A model generated the notes under the pieces. The model worked only from the letters and a program-made list of their open reading frames with translations. It was not told the origin of the DNA and searched no databases. From the NCBI GenBank assembly GCA_037178675.1, contig JAYMGJ010000073.1, positions 25,658-89,657 of the forward strand: DNA of 64,000 bases. The letters are read 5' to 3'. The translations under genes were made by a program, and so were the position numbers. Positions within the stretch are counted from its first letter, which is position 1. Every line of letters starts with the position of its first letter. This stretch comes from Scleroderma bovista. Lineage: Eukaryota > Basidiomycota > Agaricomycetes > Boletales > Sclerodermataceae. This document shows positions 53,159-63,343 of the stretch, piece by piece.

Positions 53159-56100
53159 ATGTCCGGAAACACTGGTGACATGAAGAAGACCACACCCATT
53201 CTTACTGGCGCATCCAATTACTTGGAATGGAAGTCCGCCATGAAGTCGCTCTTGCAAGTCATGGGAGTCTGGCGCTATGCGCATCATCAAGTAGCTGCTG
53301 TCGTTGCTGGACAGGCTGGTGCAACCGCCGAGCAACAAGCCGCTGATGAAACCAATCGGGATAAAGCCCTCGGTACGATCATGTACTATACATCCGCACT
53401 CATCAGACAGAATCTGATGAATGAGAACGAACCCCACACTGTTTGGGAAGCTCTCAACACCTCCTATGGGACTCCTGGCGCTGCCGGTGTCTTTGTTGAG
53501 TTCAAACGTCTCACGCGGATGATAATTCCAGGGAATCAGGATCCCACTCCGGCTGTACATCAAATGCAGTCCACGATTGGTTACTTGGCCTCTAATGGCC
53601 TTACTCTCCCCGACTCCACTCAAGCAATGCTTCTTCTTGGTGCCTTACCGAATGAGTGGCAAGGCTTCGCTTCCACACTCCTGGCCACCTTATTGGTCAA
53701 TCCAACTGCCGCTCAAATTGCTGCGGGCGTTCAACGCCTTACTTTTGATGCAGTTCTTCCGAAGATAATGGAAGAATGGTCCAGGAAGTCCGGCAAATCT
53801 ATAATGCCAACAATAAAGAAGGAACAGAATGCGCAGGCAGGACCTTCTCGCCCTAGGTGCAAGAAGTGTTCTGGACGTCACAATACCACGGATCACCGTG
53901 ATGATTATAAAAAGACGTTCACTCCTAATGCCGCCGCTGGACCTTCTACATTCCCGCCGAAGAATCAGGGTGGTGGAAAAGGGAAAGGAGGAGGAAAGAA
54001 GGGAAAAGGAAAACAGCCTTACAAGGGTAAAGGCAAGCAGCGTCAAAACGCTGCAGAACAAACCGCACAGATCGCAGAGCTTGACTCTGACGATGATTCC
54101 GATGCTGGGTCCGTCTCTAATATTCCTGAGACAGGCTGGTCCGTGCTCACTCCATCCCAACTTGCTGCAGAGTCAGTATTACGTTCTGTGCGTAATGACC
54201 TGGCAAGGAAGAAAAGGGATGATGAGGATTATGCACGTAGACAAGCTACGAGACCACGGACTCCCGATGACGGGACCATAAAGTATCGTGATGACGGTTT
54301 TGTTTGTGACCAATACAACGATGAAAGCTTTGACTGCTATACCTTGTGCACCTCTAAGGAGAGTGACGAAAGGTGTCTTTGCTTAACATCTCCCCACTCA
54401 GGACAAAAAACCGAATCTCACTGCCCCAAGCATAAACATTTAACAGGCCTATGGTTGATGGATTCCAGTGCAACCGATCATTCCACTCCATATATGGATG
54501 ATTTCCTAACATACAAGGAACTTCCAAAGCCTATAAATGTGGGTACTGCTGGTGCTGAAATAATTCAGTTTTTAGGCATAGGTACAGTTGCCTTCAAAGC
54601 TAAAGTTGGCAATGTACAAAAACAAATCTATCTTCGACACGTTTACTATTCTCCATCTGGAGATAGACGTATCTGTTCACTTCAGTGGCTTACCACGAAA
54701 CTCAAGATGAAACTATACGCTGATGCGAAGATAACTCGTGTCTTCGATTCACGAAATGAAGTCTTCTTGGAAGGGACTAGGTTAATTCCAAGAAACAATC
54801 TCCAGTTTTATGGGAAACCGATACATCAGACTGGAGCTCTTGGACTTCTCGTGGATTTGGACATTAAATCCATTTCAATGGTGCAATGTGCAACCGTTAC
54901 AAATAAATTCAACAACTATGATCTATGGCATAGTCATCTAGGTCATCCTAACCCTCAAACTATGCGGCATGCTACTCGTGCTACCGATGGTATTGAGAAA
55001 CTGGACATACCTACGACAACACCACTCTGTCCTGATTGTCAGATTGGCAAGATGCCCTCAAGGTCTTTTCCATCTTCCGATAAACGAGCAGACAAAATAC
55101 TTGAAATGGTGCACTGCGACCTGGTCGAGTTCCCCATTTTGTCATATAATCAACACAAGTATTGTCTCATGATCATTGATGATTACTCTGGTTATGGCAC
55201 AGTTTGTCTTTTGCAGTTAAAGTCGGATACCGCCACCGCATTCTCTACCTGGGTAACCTGGGCTGAGAAACAAACTGGTCATTCACTCCTACGAGTACGT
55301 TCCGATCGAGGAGGAGAATTTATGGCAACCATATTTAAAACCTTCCTCACCTCCAAAGGGGTAGAACAACAACTCTCCGTTTCGGATCATCCACAACAAA
55401 ATGGTCGCGCAGAAAGGTTCAATCGGACCTTACTCGAGAAAGAAGAAACCATGCGTCATGCAGCATGTCTACCGAAGAATCTATGGAACTTCGCTCTTGA
55501 CACTGCAGTCCATGTCTATAACAGGACACCAATGCGTCGCATAGGCTGGAAAACACCTGTTGAACTTCTGTTCAACAAGAAACCTGATATATCCTATCTT
55601 CGAGTATTCGGATGTCTTGCTTATGTCCACATTCCAAAGGACAAGCGAAAAGACAAACTTACTCCGAAAGCCGAAGAAATGATATTCCTTGGTTATGAAC
55701 CAGGAACAAAAGGTTACCGCTTCTTGCGGAACAACAGATCTATATATGTGGAAACAACTGCCACATTCGTTGAAAACTTATTCCCAAATTGTCCCGAAGA
55801 AAAGTTGAAAAAGAAAATCGATATACCTGAACCAATTCATCCTTCTGAAGAAGAAGCATCAGGTAACAACGATGAAAATAATCACCAACCTCCACCCGAC
55901 GATCTGGAATTTCCACCCATTGACCCATATCAACCAAATGAGAGTCATACAAGAGGTGATAATTCTAAAGGAGACACCACAAAGCCACAAGGTCCAACCC
56001 AACGCCCCCCTAAACCTACAGTAGAGGAAGTCGCTGACAACGACTCGCAAGTTCCTCAGGGAGGTCAAACAGGTTCTGGTAATAGACGTCCGGAAGAAGA

Positions 56101-58159
56101 ACTCGGATACATCTTCAATAGACGAACTCAGTCATGGGAACGCCCTCAAGAGGCACCACGTCCCAGACAAGAAGAGTTCTTCTATTTTGATCAAGAAGCC
56201 CGAGATACTCCAATTCCAGAAGTCATAATTCCTAACATACCCAATCCAATCCGTCGCAATCCCCCTCGAGTTCGTAATCCACCTCTGAGACCAGACAATG
56301 TCTATGGTCAGAGAAATCCAGTGGATATAGAACGAGAAATTGCAAGAGAACGAGATTGGACAAGAACGGTCTTAGGAAGAGGAGTTCCTACTATTCCTCA
56401 AACAGAACCAATGGTCGAATCAAGACCAAATCCTCCTGCACCTGCAGAACCTCAAGAGGTCCCCGTCGCTGTTCCATTACCATCAATGGATGAAGACGAG
56501 AATGAAATGGAAGACGTCATTGTTCCAAACACTGATGTTGACACTATGATTCAACTAGGTCAACACTACATTCTCAACTACATAATGAAGCAGGCAGCAA
56601 AGCCGCTCAAGGGTATTCCTTATCACTTCAAGGATATCCTTAACTATCCATTGGATGAACAGAAGAAATGGGAACAGGCATGCAAGGAAGAAATCAAGTC
56701 TATTGAAGATAGACACGTATGGACTTTGGTGGATTGTCCGCCAGATCGAAAACCTGTCAAATGTCGCTGGGTATTCGCAAAGAAATCGGATGGAAGATTT
56801 AAAGCCCGCTTGGTTGCGAAAGGCTTTTCACAAATCTATGGTGAAGACTACGATGAAACCTTCTCACCGGTCACACGCTTTGAGACAGTACGACTGCTCT
56901 TGGCTTATGCGTGTCGAAACGACTGGGAAATTGAAAGTCTTGATGTCAAGACTGCCTTCTTATATGGGCGACTCGATGAAGAAATCTACATGGAGCAACC
57001 CGAAGGTTTCAAAGTACCAGGTTCAAGTAACAAGGTCTATCGTCTATTGCGCGCTCTCTATGGCCTGAAGCAAGCCGCACTAGCATGGAACAAAGAGCTA
57101 CACAAATCGCTCCTAAAGCTCAACTTCAAACGTTCCAAAGCAGATCCTGGAGTATACATCTACCAAGATAAATCAGGCATCATGCTGTTCATCGTCTACG
57201 TCGATGATGGACTTCTTATGTCAAACTCTGCCAACCTTCTCAAGAAGAAGAAAACCGCATTCCTAAACGTATGGGAAGCTCGTGACATGGGTCCAGTACA
57301 AGAATACCTTGGATTCCAAATCACTCGTAATCGCGTTAAACGCTCAATGGTTTTACACCAACATCCCTATGTTTTGAAAGTACTTAAACGCTTTCAAATG
57401 GAGAACGTCAAACACGTCCGCACACCTTTACCTGCTGGGTATCAACCATCTACAGCACCAAAGGACTACAATGCAAGACCAACAACAAGACAACAGTATC
57501 AATCCGTTATAGGATCACTCCTATTTGTCATGCTTGGCACGCGCCCGGACATCGCTTTTGCCGTAATCAAGATGTCACAGTTCATGGCAAATCCTACTGA
57601 AGAACACCTCTCGAAGGCACTTCACATAGTGAAGTATTTGGGTTCAACTCCAAATCTTGCACTTCATTTTACAGGAGGAGCTTCGTCATTGGATTGCTAC
57701 TCTGACTCTGACTGGGCAGGCGATAGTGAAACAAGACGTTCAACAAGCGGTTATGCTATCTTTCTTGGCAATGACTTGGTTAGCTGGCGATCTCGCCGAC
57801 AACCAACTGTGGCTTTATCATCAACTGAAGCCGAGTACATGTCAATGTGCGATTGCGCACAACAGATTCTATGGATCAAATCCCTCTTTCAAGAGTGTCA
57901 TCTCTCCCTCCAACACTTCATGATGTTTGGAGATAACAAGGGCGCTATTCATATCGCGCAAAATCCAGTTATGGAAGGACGGTCAAAGCATATTGATATT
58001 AAGTATTATTTCCTCCGCGAATGCGTTGAGAAGAATACTTTTCTGCTTGACTATGTTCCCACTGATCAGCAGAAAGCTGATATGATGACGAAGAATCTGA
58101 CATGGCAGAAATTCCAAGACAATCGCTCGCGACTAAACCTTCTAGAGTTCAAGTCTTAG
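53159..58159 (+). CDS. Copia 2 gag-pol polyprotein, intact
   Basis: One uninterrupted frame of 1,666 codons from MSGNTGDMKKTTPILTG. Rough residue positions are as follows. Gag with LEWKSAMKSLLQVMGVW near 25. A zinc-knuckle-like CKKCSGRHNTTDH near 234. A Lys/Gly-rich linker. Protease LMDSSATDHSTPY near 433, where DSGA is usual. Integrase zinc site HSHLGHPN..CPDCQIGKM near 590-630 and catalytic residues in HCDLVEF (650), RSDRGGEF (713) and NGRAERFNRTL (749). Reverse transcriptase FIVYVDDGLLMS near 1346. RNase H SDSDWAGDS (1515), SSTEAEYMSM (1555) and GDNKGAIH (1591). The stop overlaps the start of the polypurine tract. The element makes and integrates its own DNA copy. The G-to-S change in the protease motif is the only doubtful site seen. 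Confidence 0.95.
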   Translation: MSGNTGDMKKTTPILTGASNYLEWKSAMKSLLQVMGVWRYAHHQVAAVVAGQAGATAEQQAADETNRDKALGTIMYYTSALIRQNLMNENEPHTVWEALNTSYGTPGAAGVFVEFKRLTRMIIPGNQDPTPAVHQMQSTIGYLASNGLTLPDSTQAMLLLGALPNEWQGFASTLLATLLVNPTAAQIAAGVQRLTFDAVLPKIMEEWSRKSGKSIMPTIKKEQNAQAGPSRPRCKKCSGRHNTTDHRDDYKKTFTPNAAAGPSTFPPKNQGGGKGKGGGKKGKGKQPYKGKGKQRQNAAEQTAQIAELDSDDDSDAGSVSNIPETGWSVLTPSQLAAESVLRSVRNDLARKKRDDEDYARRQATRPRTPDDGTIKYRDDGFVCDQYNDESFDCYTLCTSKESDERCLCLTSPHSGQKTESHCPKHKHLTGLWLMDSSATDHSTPYMDDFLTYKELPKPINVGTAGAEIIQFLGIGTVAFKAKVGNVQKQIYLRHVYYSPSGDRRICSLQWLTTKLKMKLYADAKITRVFDSRNEVFLEGTRLIPRNNLQFYGKPIHQTGALGLLVDLDIKSISMVQCATVTNKFNNYDLWHSHLGHPNPQTMRHATRATDGIEKLDIPTTTPLCPDCQIGKMPSRSFPSSDKRADKILEMVHCDLVEFPILSYNQHKYCLMIIDDYSGYGTVCLLQLKSDTATAFSTWVTWAEKQTGHSLLRVRSDRGGEFMATIFKTFLTSKGVEQQLSVSDHPQQNGRAERFNRTLLEKEETMRHAACLPKNLWNFALDTAVHVYNRTPMRRIGWKTPVELLFNKKPDISYLRVFGCLAYVHIPKDKRKDKLTPKAEEMIFLGYEPGTKGYRFLRNNRSIYVETTATFVENLFPNCPEEKLKKKIDIPEPIHPSEEEASGNNDENNHQPPPDDLEFPPIDPYQPNESHTRGDNSKGDTTKPQGPTQRPPKPTVEEVADNDSQVPQGGQTGSGNRRPEEELGYIFNRRTQSWERPQEAPRPRQEEFFYFDQEARDTPIPEVIIPNIPNPIRRNPPRVRNPPLRPDNVYGQRNPVDIEREIARERDWTRTVLGRGVPTIPQTEPMVESRPNPPAPAEPQEVPVAVPLPSMDEDENEMEDVIVPNTDVDTMIQLGQHYILNYIMKQAAKPLKGIPYHFKDILNYPLDEQKKWEQACKEEIKSIEDRHVWTLVDCPPDRKPVKCRWVFAKKSDGRFKARLVAKGFSQIYGEDYDETFSPVTRFETVRLLLAYACRNDWEIESLDVKTAFLYGRLDEEIYMEQPEGFKVPGSSNKVYRLLRALYGLKQAALAWNKELHKSLLKLNFKRSKADPGVYIYQDKSGIMLFIVYVDDGLLMSNSANLLKKKKTAFLNVWEARDMGPVQEYLGFQITRNRVKRSMVLHQHPYVLKVLKRFQMENVKHVRTPLPAGYQPSTAPKDYNARPTTRQQYQSVIGSLLFVMLGTRPDIAFAVIKMSQFMANPTEEHLSKALHIVKYLGSTPNLALHFTGGASSLDCYSDSDWAGDSETRRSTSGYAIFLGNDLVSWRSRRQPTVALSSTEAEYMSMCDCAQQILWIKSLFQECHLSLQHFMMFGDNKGAIHIAQNPVMEGRSKHIDIKYYFLRECVEKNTFLLDYVPTDQQKADMMTKNLTWQKFQDNRSRLNLLEFKS

Positions 58160-58169
58160 CGAGGAGGAG
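58160..58169 (+). other. Copia 2 polypurine tract
   Basis: CGAGGAGGAG directly before the 3' LTR and right after the gag-pol stop codon TAG (58157-58159). Confidence 0.8.
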
Positions 58170-58626
58170 TGTCGACAAGAAAGTATGATTATATCTTATC
58201 TTAATCTAATCTTGGAGATTTCCAGAGATCACAGTTACATGTGATTCGGAGTAGTGTCAACCGGAATACCGGTAGATCACATGACCGGCTCCACAAGATA
58301 GCCGGAACTATCACATGCAAGGCACGTGTATAACACATGCTGATGCACGTTACAGGCACGTTTCCAGATAACTACGTTTATGGAAACTGCACCTACTACA
58401 TATGGGAATATGGTGAAATAGGCTAGAATAATACTTATCTACGCACAGACCATGTACCACAGGTATATATACCCTGTAGGATTCCCTGTAGTTCCTTAGT
58501 TCAATACAGTTCAACTGTTCTCTCATTACTCGCTACTTCAAACAACTCAACTTCAAGAACCAGCTACTTGCTACTAAAGGTACGCTTGCGCTACCCCGTT
58601 GCTGTTGCCCCAGTTTTGTTGCTACA
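58170..58626 (+). repeat. Copia 2 3' LTR (457 bp)
   Basis: Same ends as 50370-50793 but ~34 bp longer. After AAGGCACG it carries TGTATAACACATGCTGATGC-type sequence ending in a repeat of GGCACG. A few substitutions also differ (for example GGTGAGAATAATACC versus GGCTAGAATAATACT). Confidence 0.95.
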
Positions 58627-59149
58627 AACCCCTCCCCCACCTCATTTGAATGCTCCGCAGAGGAGGGAACTGCCCACCCTGGCCATCCATGGCTACAGCA
58701 GGTCATTGACCACCCTCAATGCCCCAACTTCATCAAGCAAATCGACTCCTCTGTGGTCCCCATATCCACTTCCACCTTACCGGACAATGTCACTACCAGG
58801 TCCCTTCTAGTTGAATTTGCTAACGGTCGCATCAGGAAATCCTTAGGTTTTGACTCTAATGGTGATCTTTATGTCTCTGACAGTCCTTCTGCTTCGTCCA
58901 TGGTAGCCATTGTCCGTTTACCTTCATTACCTTCTCACCCCACATAGGCTCTTTGGCCTTTTACCCCTTGTTCTCCAACAACACCAGATGACTTTTCATT
59001 TGGACTTTGAGGGCTCACGCCCCATCTCGATATTACAGTTTTTCAACCTTAGTTACCTACTGTCCTGTGGCTCGACGGATGGGCAGGTCTACCATAGGGC
59101 TTCGCCCTGAGGACCATAAATGAGGATTTGAAAAAAAAAAAAAAAAAAA
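58627..59149 (+). mobile_element. 3' tail of a 5'-truncated retroelement ending in poly(A)
   Basis: The segment ends with TAGGGCTTCGCCCTGAGGAC, then ATAAATGAGGATTTG and about 20 A (59128-59148). A short GGGCTTCGCCC hairpin followed by poly(A) is what non-LTR retroelements often leave. Upstream, one frame reads NVTTRSLLVEFANGRIRKSL and GFDSNGDLYVSDSPSASSM and stops at 58945. I do not recognise that piece. Its left end is cut by the copia 2 LTR. Confidence 0.45.
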
Positions 59150-59935
59150 TGGTGGATGCTGAGGGGCGCAGGGTGCGTGGACGCCTTGGTGTTGATGGAT
59201 CGGCATCATCGGGGGTAGTACTATGTGTATTGAGTAAACGAAGCAAGGAAGGAACAGGTTGAGCTGGCGTAGCTGGACTAGAAACATGTGAGGCTTGGGC
59301 GGTTATTGCTGTGAAACGCCGCCATAGCTGTGTCTTCGTCTGTAGCCCTCGTTGTGCGATTCCTAGGGGAGGTGGCCCGACCAGTAACATTGGCAGGAGA
59401 GTCTATCCTGCGCTTCTTGGTGGGCGTTGCAGGCAAGGACATATCGTCATCCATGTCGCCGCAGCCGCGGATTGATTGGGAGAAAACGACAGCGCGTTTC
59501 CGGGGAGGGGTCTTAAATGGCGCTAGGTCTCGTTCGCGTGCCTTTCCCTTCATTGCAGACTTGGTCGGTGACCTTTTAAGGGAAGCGTGTAATTGAAGGC
59601 GGGTGTTCAGATAAGACATTGAAGGAGTCGCCAATGAGCTGGTCGACTGTCGAGGGAGGGCAGGTTGGATGCGGTCTGCAATGTCACCGCAGTGCAGGTC
59701 GAGAGTGTTCGGAATGTTCTTGAGAGTGCGCAAGGGTACAGTACATTGTAGTCTGCACAGATTTCCTTGTTTGCCACGGAGTGCTAGTAATCATTGAATG
59801 CATACAGAGAAAGACAGGAAAATGCACTTGTATTAGGTCGCACACCCAGGAAAATACCGCACACTTCACCGAAGTAGTGCCATGACGGTCCATCAGCATC
59901 ACAACACCTGGCAGCGCCTCCTCCGCCTCCATTCA
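59150..59935 (-). CDS. Unidentified nuclear-looking protein, C-terminus cut by retroelement
   Basis: Minus-strand frame with RTLKNIPNTLDLHCGDIADR, then QPALPRQSTSSLATPSMSYL, LQLHASLKRSPTKSAMKGKA, DMDDDMSLPATPTKKRRIDS and RNRTTRATDEDTAMA. After a frame change near 59285, PSLLRLLNTHSTTPDDADPS and PRRPRTLRPSAST run straight into the poly(A) tract. It is rich in S/T-P-x-K/R sites (SPTK, TPTK), basic and low in hydrophobic residues, as in cell-cycle-regulated nuclear proteins. An upstream exon starting MEAEEALPGVVMLMDRHG (59932) is possible. I cannot name the family. Its end is probably missing because of the insertion. Confidence 0.4.
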
Positions 59936-60250
59936 TTCTACCGCGTCTAACGCGTCCTGTGAGACACGCGACGCGACAAGCCTCTAGTATATCACGTTTT
60001 CAGATCGGCGGCGTGTTGCTCCTGGTCGTCATCGTCAAACTTAATAGCTTGGCGCATCACCTACCATCAGAGGGACAGCATCGGCGGGTGAGCTAATGGT
60101 CGCTCACCGGATGATATGAAGCGTCTCACAAAGGCGTCTAAGCTGCACATTTTATGTTCCTGGGGAATGAGGGTTTGAAAGGGGGCTTTTCGGTTAAATA
60201 TCAGTGAGCATAAGCGTGGCGATGATTCAAACATGTATTGAAGGAGAGTT
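59936..60250. other. Interval without a recognised gene
   Basis: Short minus-strand coding-like pieces occur (HKMCSLDAFVRRFISSGERP near 60150-60090), but no family or gene structure can be supported. Confidence 0.4.
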
Positions 60251-60251
60251 A

Positions 60252-60690
60252 TCACCGCTCTTGTTGGCACTCGTGCACTCCATTAACACCCTTACGTCCT
60301 CTCTGAAAGCACACGCCAGTACTGCTGCTCGATGGTCGAATTTCGCTTGTTGCTGGTTTGCAACGACATCGTAGAGCTGCACGGTCTAGTACTGGTAAGT
60401 GTCGTTCCTTCTTTCCAAGAAGCGCTGCGCCAAGACAAGACATACCGTGACCCATGCCGAAATGAGAGGTCAGGATGAGAAGCTGAAAAGTGCACTTGAG
60501 AGATACTGTCGAATGGTGGAGGTTCGTAGCTTGGTCTTCTGTGATTAATAGCATTTTGTCAACGGATTCCATATTTTCGATACATGGACTCACCTGGGGC
60601 TCCAATCTGACTCTGCAGTGTGGTTGTGGAAGGTATCACCCGATGCAGGTCAGATGGGCTGTGTAAATCCACCGGGGAACTGAATTGTGA
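60252..60690 (-). pseudogene. BUB3: BUB3 N-terminal fragment (inverted duplicate)
   Basis: The minus strand reads YEPPPFDSISQVHFSASHPD near 60520-60460, then diverges through frame shifts. The DNA is an inverted, diverged copy of about 63225-63650, including the intron sequence AATCCGTTGACAAAATGCTA and the GTGATACCTTCCA stretch. Only the first part of the WD40 protein is present. Confidence 0.7.
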
Positions 60691-60699
60691 TTCTACAAG

Positions 60700-60940
60700 T
60701 TTACAGTACAACAAAGCGCGCCGATGGAGAGTTCATGAACATGGGCAGGGGCGTAGGGAGAGTCCTGTGTGGTGGGGGAGACGGAGGGAGACGAGATTAT
60801 ACAGCTATGACATTTACCAGCAATCGACATCAGAAACGAACCTGCGCCTTGGAGAAGAGAGGAGAAGCACGAGTGTTGGTGAACATGCTTCGGAGCCAAG
60901 GAGATCTCAGCTAGGCATCGCACTTTCAAACACTCTTGTG
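60700..60940 (-). pseudogene. HMG-box gene 3' fragment (inverted duplicate)
   Basis: The reverse complement matches 62390-62660 (CTCTCTTCTCCAAGGCGCAG versus CTCTCTTCTCGAAGGCTCAC, then CTCCGTCTCCCCCACC and GACTCTCCCTACGCCCCTG). That region encodes the C-terminal part of the HMG-box protein and its last intron. Frames are broken. It sits next to the BUB3 fragment in the same order as the originals. Confidence 0.65.
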
Positions 60941-61330
60941 ACTAGCTTGATGACCACGACGCCGGCTTCCAGTTCACACTTGTGAGTCGGCCAAGGTCTG
61001 AGTATTCGATCGACTCTCGCAGGGGTCACAACCACTGAGGAATGTACCAGACAAGCAGCCTTGACGCTCGTATATGCCCAAGATCCTGAGTCAAACCGGG
61101 GGAGGCTTTCAGGTAACGAAGGCTTCAAAAGGCGTTGCGGGGATCGGGTGACGCTCGTGCCATACTCTTCCACACGAGTTCTGGTCCCATTCCCCACCTT
61201 TGTCCGCTGAAGAGGGCACCCTTCACGTGCAGCACATTGTGTGGGCCAGTGGCCCGACTCAGTACTCAGCCCCCACTGATCATAGCGGAGTCGAAGGTAC
61301 CCATGAACATCCTGGACTCTTGCAGACGGC
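60941..61330. other. Upstream region of the HMG-box gene
   Basis: No gene supported. It lies between the inverted fragments and the HMG-box start and probably contains the promoter. Open frames across it show no family features. Confidence 0.45.
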
Positions 61331-62984
61331 ATGCCGCCACACGTCGACAATCCCAATCCACCGATGACATACACGTTCTTCATCGACATTACTCCCATCA
61401 CCAGTCTAAGCGCTGACCCCACCATCGCATTCGATCCAGTCTGGGAATGCCCCGTTTCCTTCGAACTGGCCATCGCCGACATCGTATGCGAGTCTGACCC
61501 TCTCGACATTCAGATTTCATTCTATGGTGGCCCAGAATGTACGAGCCACAGCAAGAAACGCAACACATCGTACATTCCTCGTCCGCCTAATGCGTTTATC
61601 CTTTTCAGATCATCATTCATCCGGAGCCAGCAGGTTCCAGAAATGGTCGAGGGAGACCACAGCACACTCTCAAAGATCATTGGTGCATCTCATTCACGTC
61701 TAGACAGGGTAAAAACACGAGTTCACGCGATGGCGATGTGCAGGCAAATACTGGAAGACGCTTCCCCGCGAGGAACGTGAAATATGGGAAGCAAAAGCTC
61801 TGGTCGCACAGGCAGAACACAGGAAAAGGTACCCTGACTGGAGGTTCCGTCCCGGAGCCAATGCGCTCGCCAAACTCAAAGTGAAAGACGGCCCTTCCCT
61901 GAATCGGAGACAACATTCCCAGTCAGGGAGAAAGACGCGACCACGAGGAGAGTCGAATGCAAATAAGAAAAGTAAAGACGAGCGGTGTGCGATTATCGCG
62001 GATTTATTGGTGGAGGGCAAGACAGGCGTGGATCTGGAGGATGCTGTAAAGAAATGGGAGAATCTGAATAAGATAGAGGTGGGTGGGGGTCAGTGAGGGC
62101 GATCCGGGTAAAGGCGAGCATAAGACTGAGGATACCGTCGCAGATGCTCGTACGCATGCGCGATCGCAGACGCCTGATGCCGTCGATACCTGGTTCAAGA
62201 TCCCGCTTACGATCATGTTCAAACGGTCCCTATCTGCGCCCGCATCCCAGTCTTCGCCTGAGGACCTCCAGCAACACTCGCCGCCTTCACAAGCACAAAC
62301 CCGTCAAGTCTCGCTCGGAAGCGTATTCGCCGACGTTTCATACGATATGTACGACACCCCACTCGCGTCGTACAAAGATATCACTGGCAGCGGTGGGGAT
62401 GGCGCTGGCCACCAACACGCAGGGGCGACCCTCGAGTCAATCGGCGACCTCTCGCCGCTCGTGCTTCCCTCTCTTCTCGAAGGCTCACCTGCGCGATGGA
62501 ATAACGTAAGTCCTCATTCAACTCGACTACTGATGTAAATGGTATAGCCGTATAATCTCCTCGGCCCTCCGCCTCCGTCTCCCCAACCAGTGGGGACACA
62601 CGACTCTCCCTATTCCCCTGCCCATCCTCATGGACACCCCGTTGCGATAGAGCCCTCATTCGCAAACTATGAGCACTGTTTCAGGCCATGGTTGTACACA
62701 CCCGTAAGACATTGGACAGAAACCTGTCAGTCATATACTGATCAGATGCCGATATTCATCAATGAATTTGGAGGGCCGGATGTATATGGATGGGGCGATG
62801 GTGTTGGCGATGCGTGTGGTGCTAATGAGTGGCTATGTATGGAGGCACCAACACGCCAGAACCGTGTTCGCCGGTGGACTACGCGCATACCCACCCGGAT
62901 GAGCTTTATGGCGGCACAGTCGCTGAGCTCGACCTCGTGCGCGTGTGTCCTGGCTATGGGCCTGCAACGGCCAAGTACCAGTGA
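61331..62984 (+). CDS. HMG-box transcription factor (frame disturbed twice)
   Basis: A single HMG box (DNA-bending, sequence-specific, SOX/MATA-like) is split by one intron: YIPRPPNAFILFRSSFIRSQ, then GDHSTLSKIIG, intron 61683-61743, KYWKTLPREEREIWEAKALV, AQAEHRKRYPDWRFRPGANA. The start is the ATG at 61331 (MPPHVDNPNPPMTYTFF). After the box come a basic region (GRKTRPRGESNANKKSKDER) and a helix (ADLLVEGKTGVDLEDAVKKW). The typical RSLSAPASQSSPEDLQ motif follows, then after an intron (62506-62547) PYNLLGPPPPSPQPVG. A single-base shift is needed at the G-run near 62085 and another near 62855, where DYAHTHPDELYGGTVAELDL continues to a stop at 62982-62984. These may be errors or early decay. Such HMG proteins regulate mating or development in mushrooms; this one's target is unknown. 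Confidence 0.75.
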
Positions 62985-63340
62985 TGTGTCCGCTCTGTGG
63001 AACGGAACGGAATGTGATCCTTGTCACGATATGATGCCCTCCCAAGTATGTGTAATACCACTTTTCATTTCAGCGTGATATCTCTCTTCTCCAATGTTAC
63101 TGGTTCTCGCTTGTCGTGCATGCCGGCCATGCTCTACTCTTTTCACTCTTCATATGCCTATTTACTCTACCTTGCTACTATCATGTCTACCTTTCAATTG
63201 GCGCGTTTTTTTGTATGTACCTATCGCAATTTCAGTGGATTTACACAGCCCATGTGACCTGCATCACGTGATACCTTCCAGCCTATCTATCATGTCTATG
63301 CATCGAATAACGAATCCGTTGACAAAATGCTATCAATAAA
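62985..63340. other. Intergenic region between HMG-box gene and BUB3-like gene
   Basis: No gene seen. From about 63225 it is part of the inverted duplication, sharing GTGGATTTACACAGCCCATG with 60650-60690. It likely contains the BUB3 5' region and first intron. Confidence 0.45.
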
Positions 63341-63343
63341 AAA

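Larger units (their letters stand above)
50370..58626 (+). mobile_element. Ty1/copia retrotransposon 2 (8.26 kb, with extra leader ORF)
   Basis: LTRs at 50370-50793 and 58170-58626 flank a 2.3-kb leader that carries its own broken reading frame, then an intact gag-pol frame. The primer-binding site and polypurine tract are in place. At 8.26 kb it is far longer than copia 1 (5.9 kb), mostly because of the leader. The flanking bases CTGTA and AACCC do not match, so no target-site duplication is visible. With the LTR length difference this suggests recombination between elements. Confidence 0.95.

Noticed and set aside
61331..62984. Assigning the HMG-box gene to the mating-type locus
   Set aside because: No homeodomain pair, pheromone receptor or pheromone gene is visible nearby, and HMG-box genes are common elsewhere in mushroom genomes.
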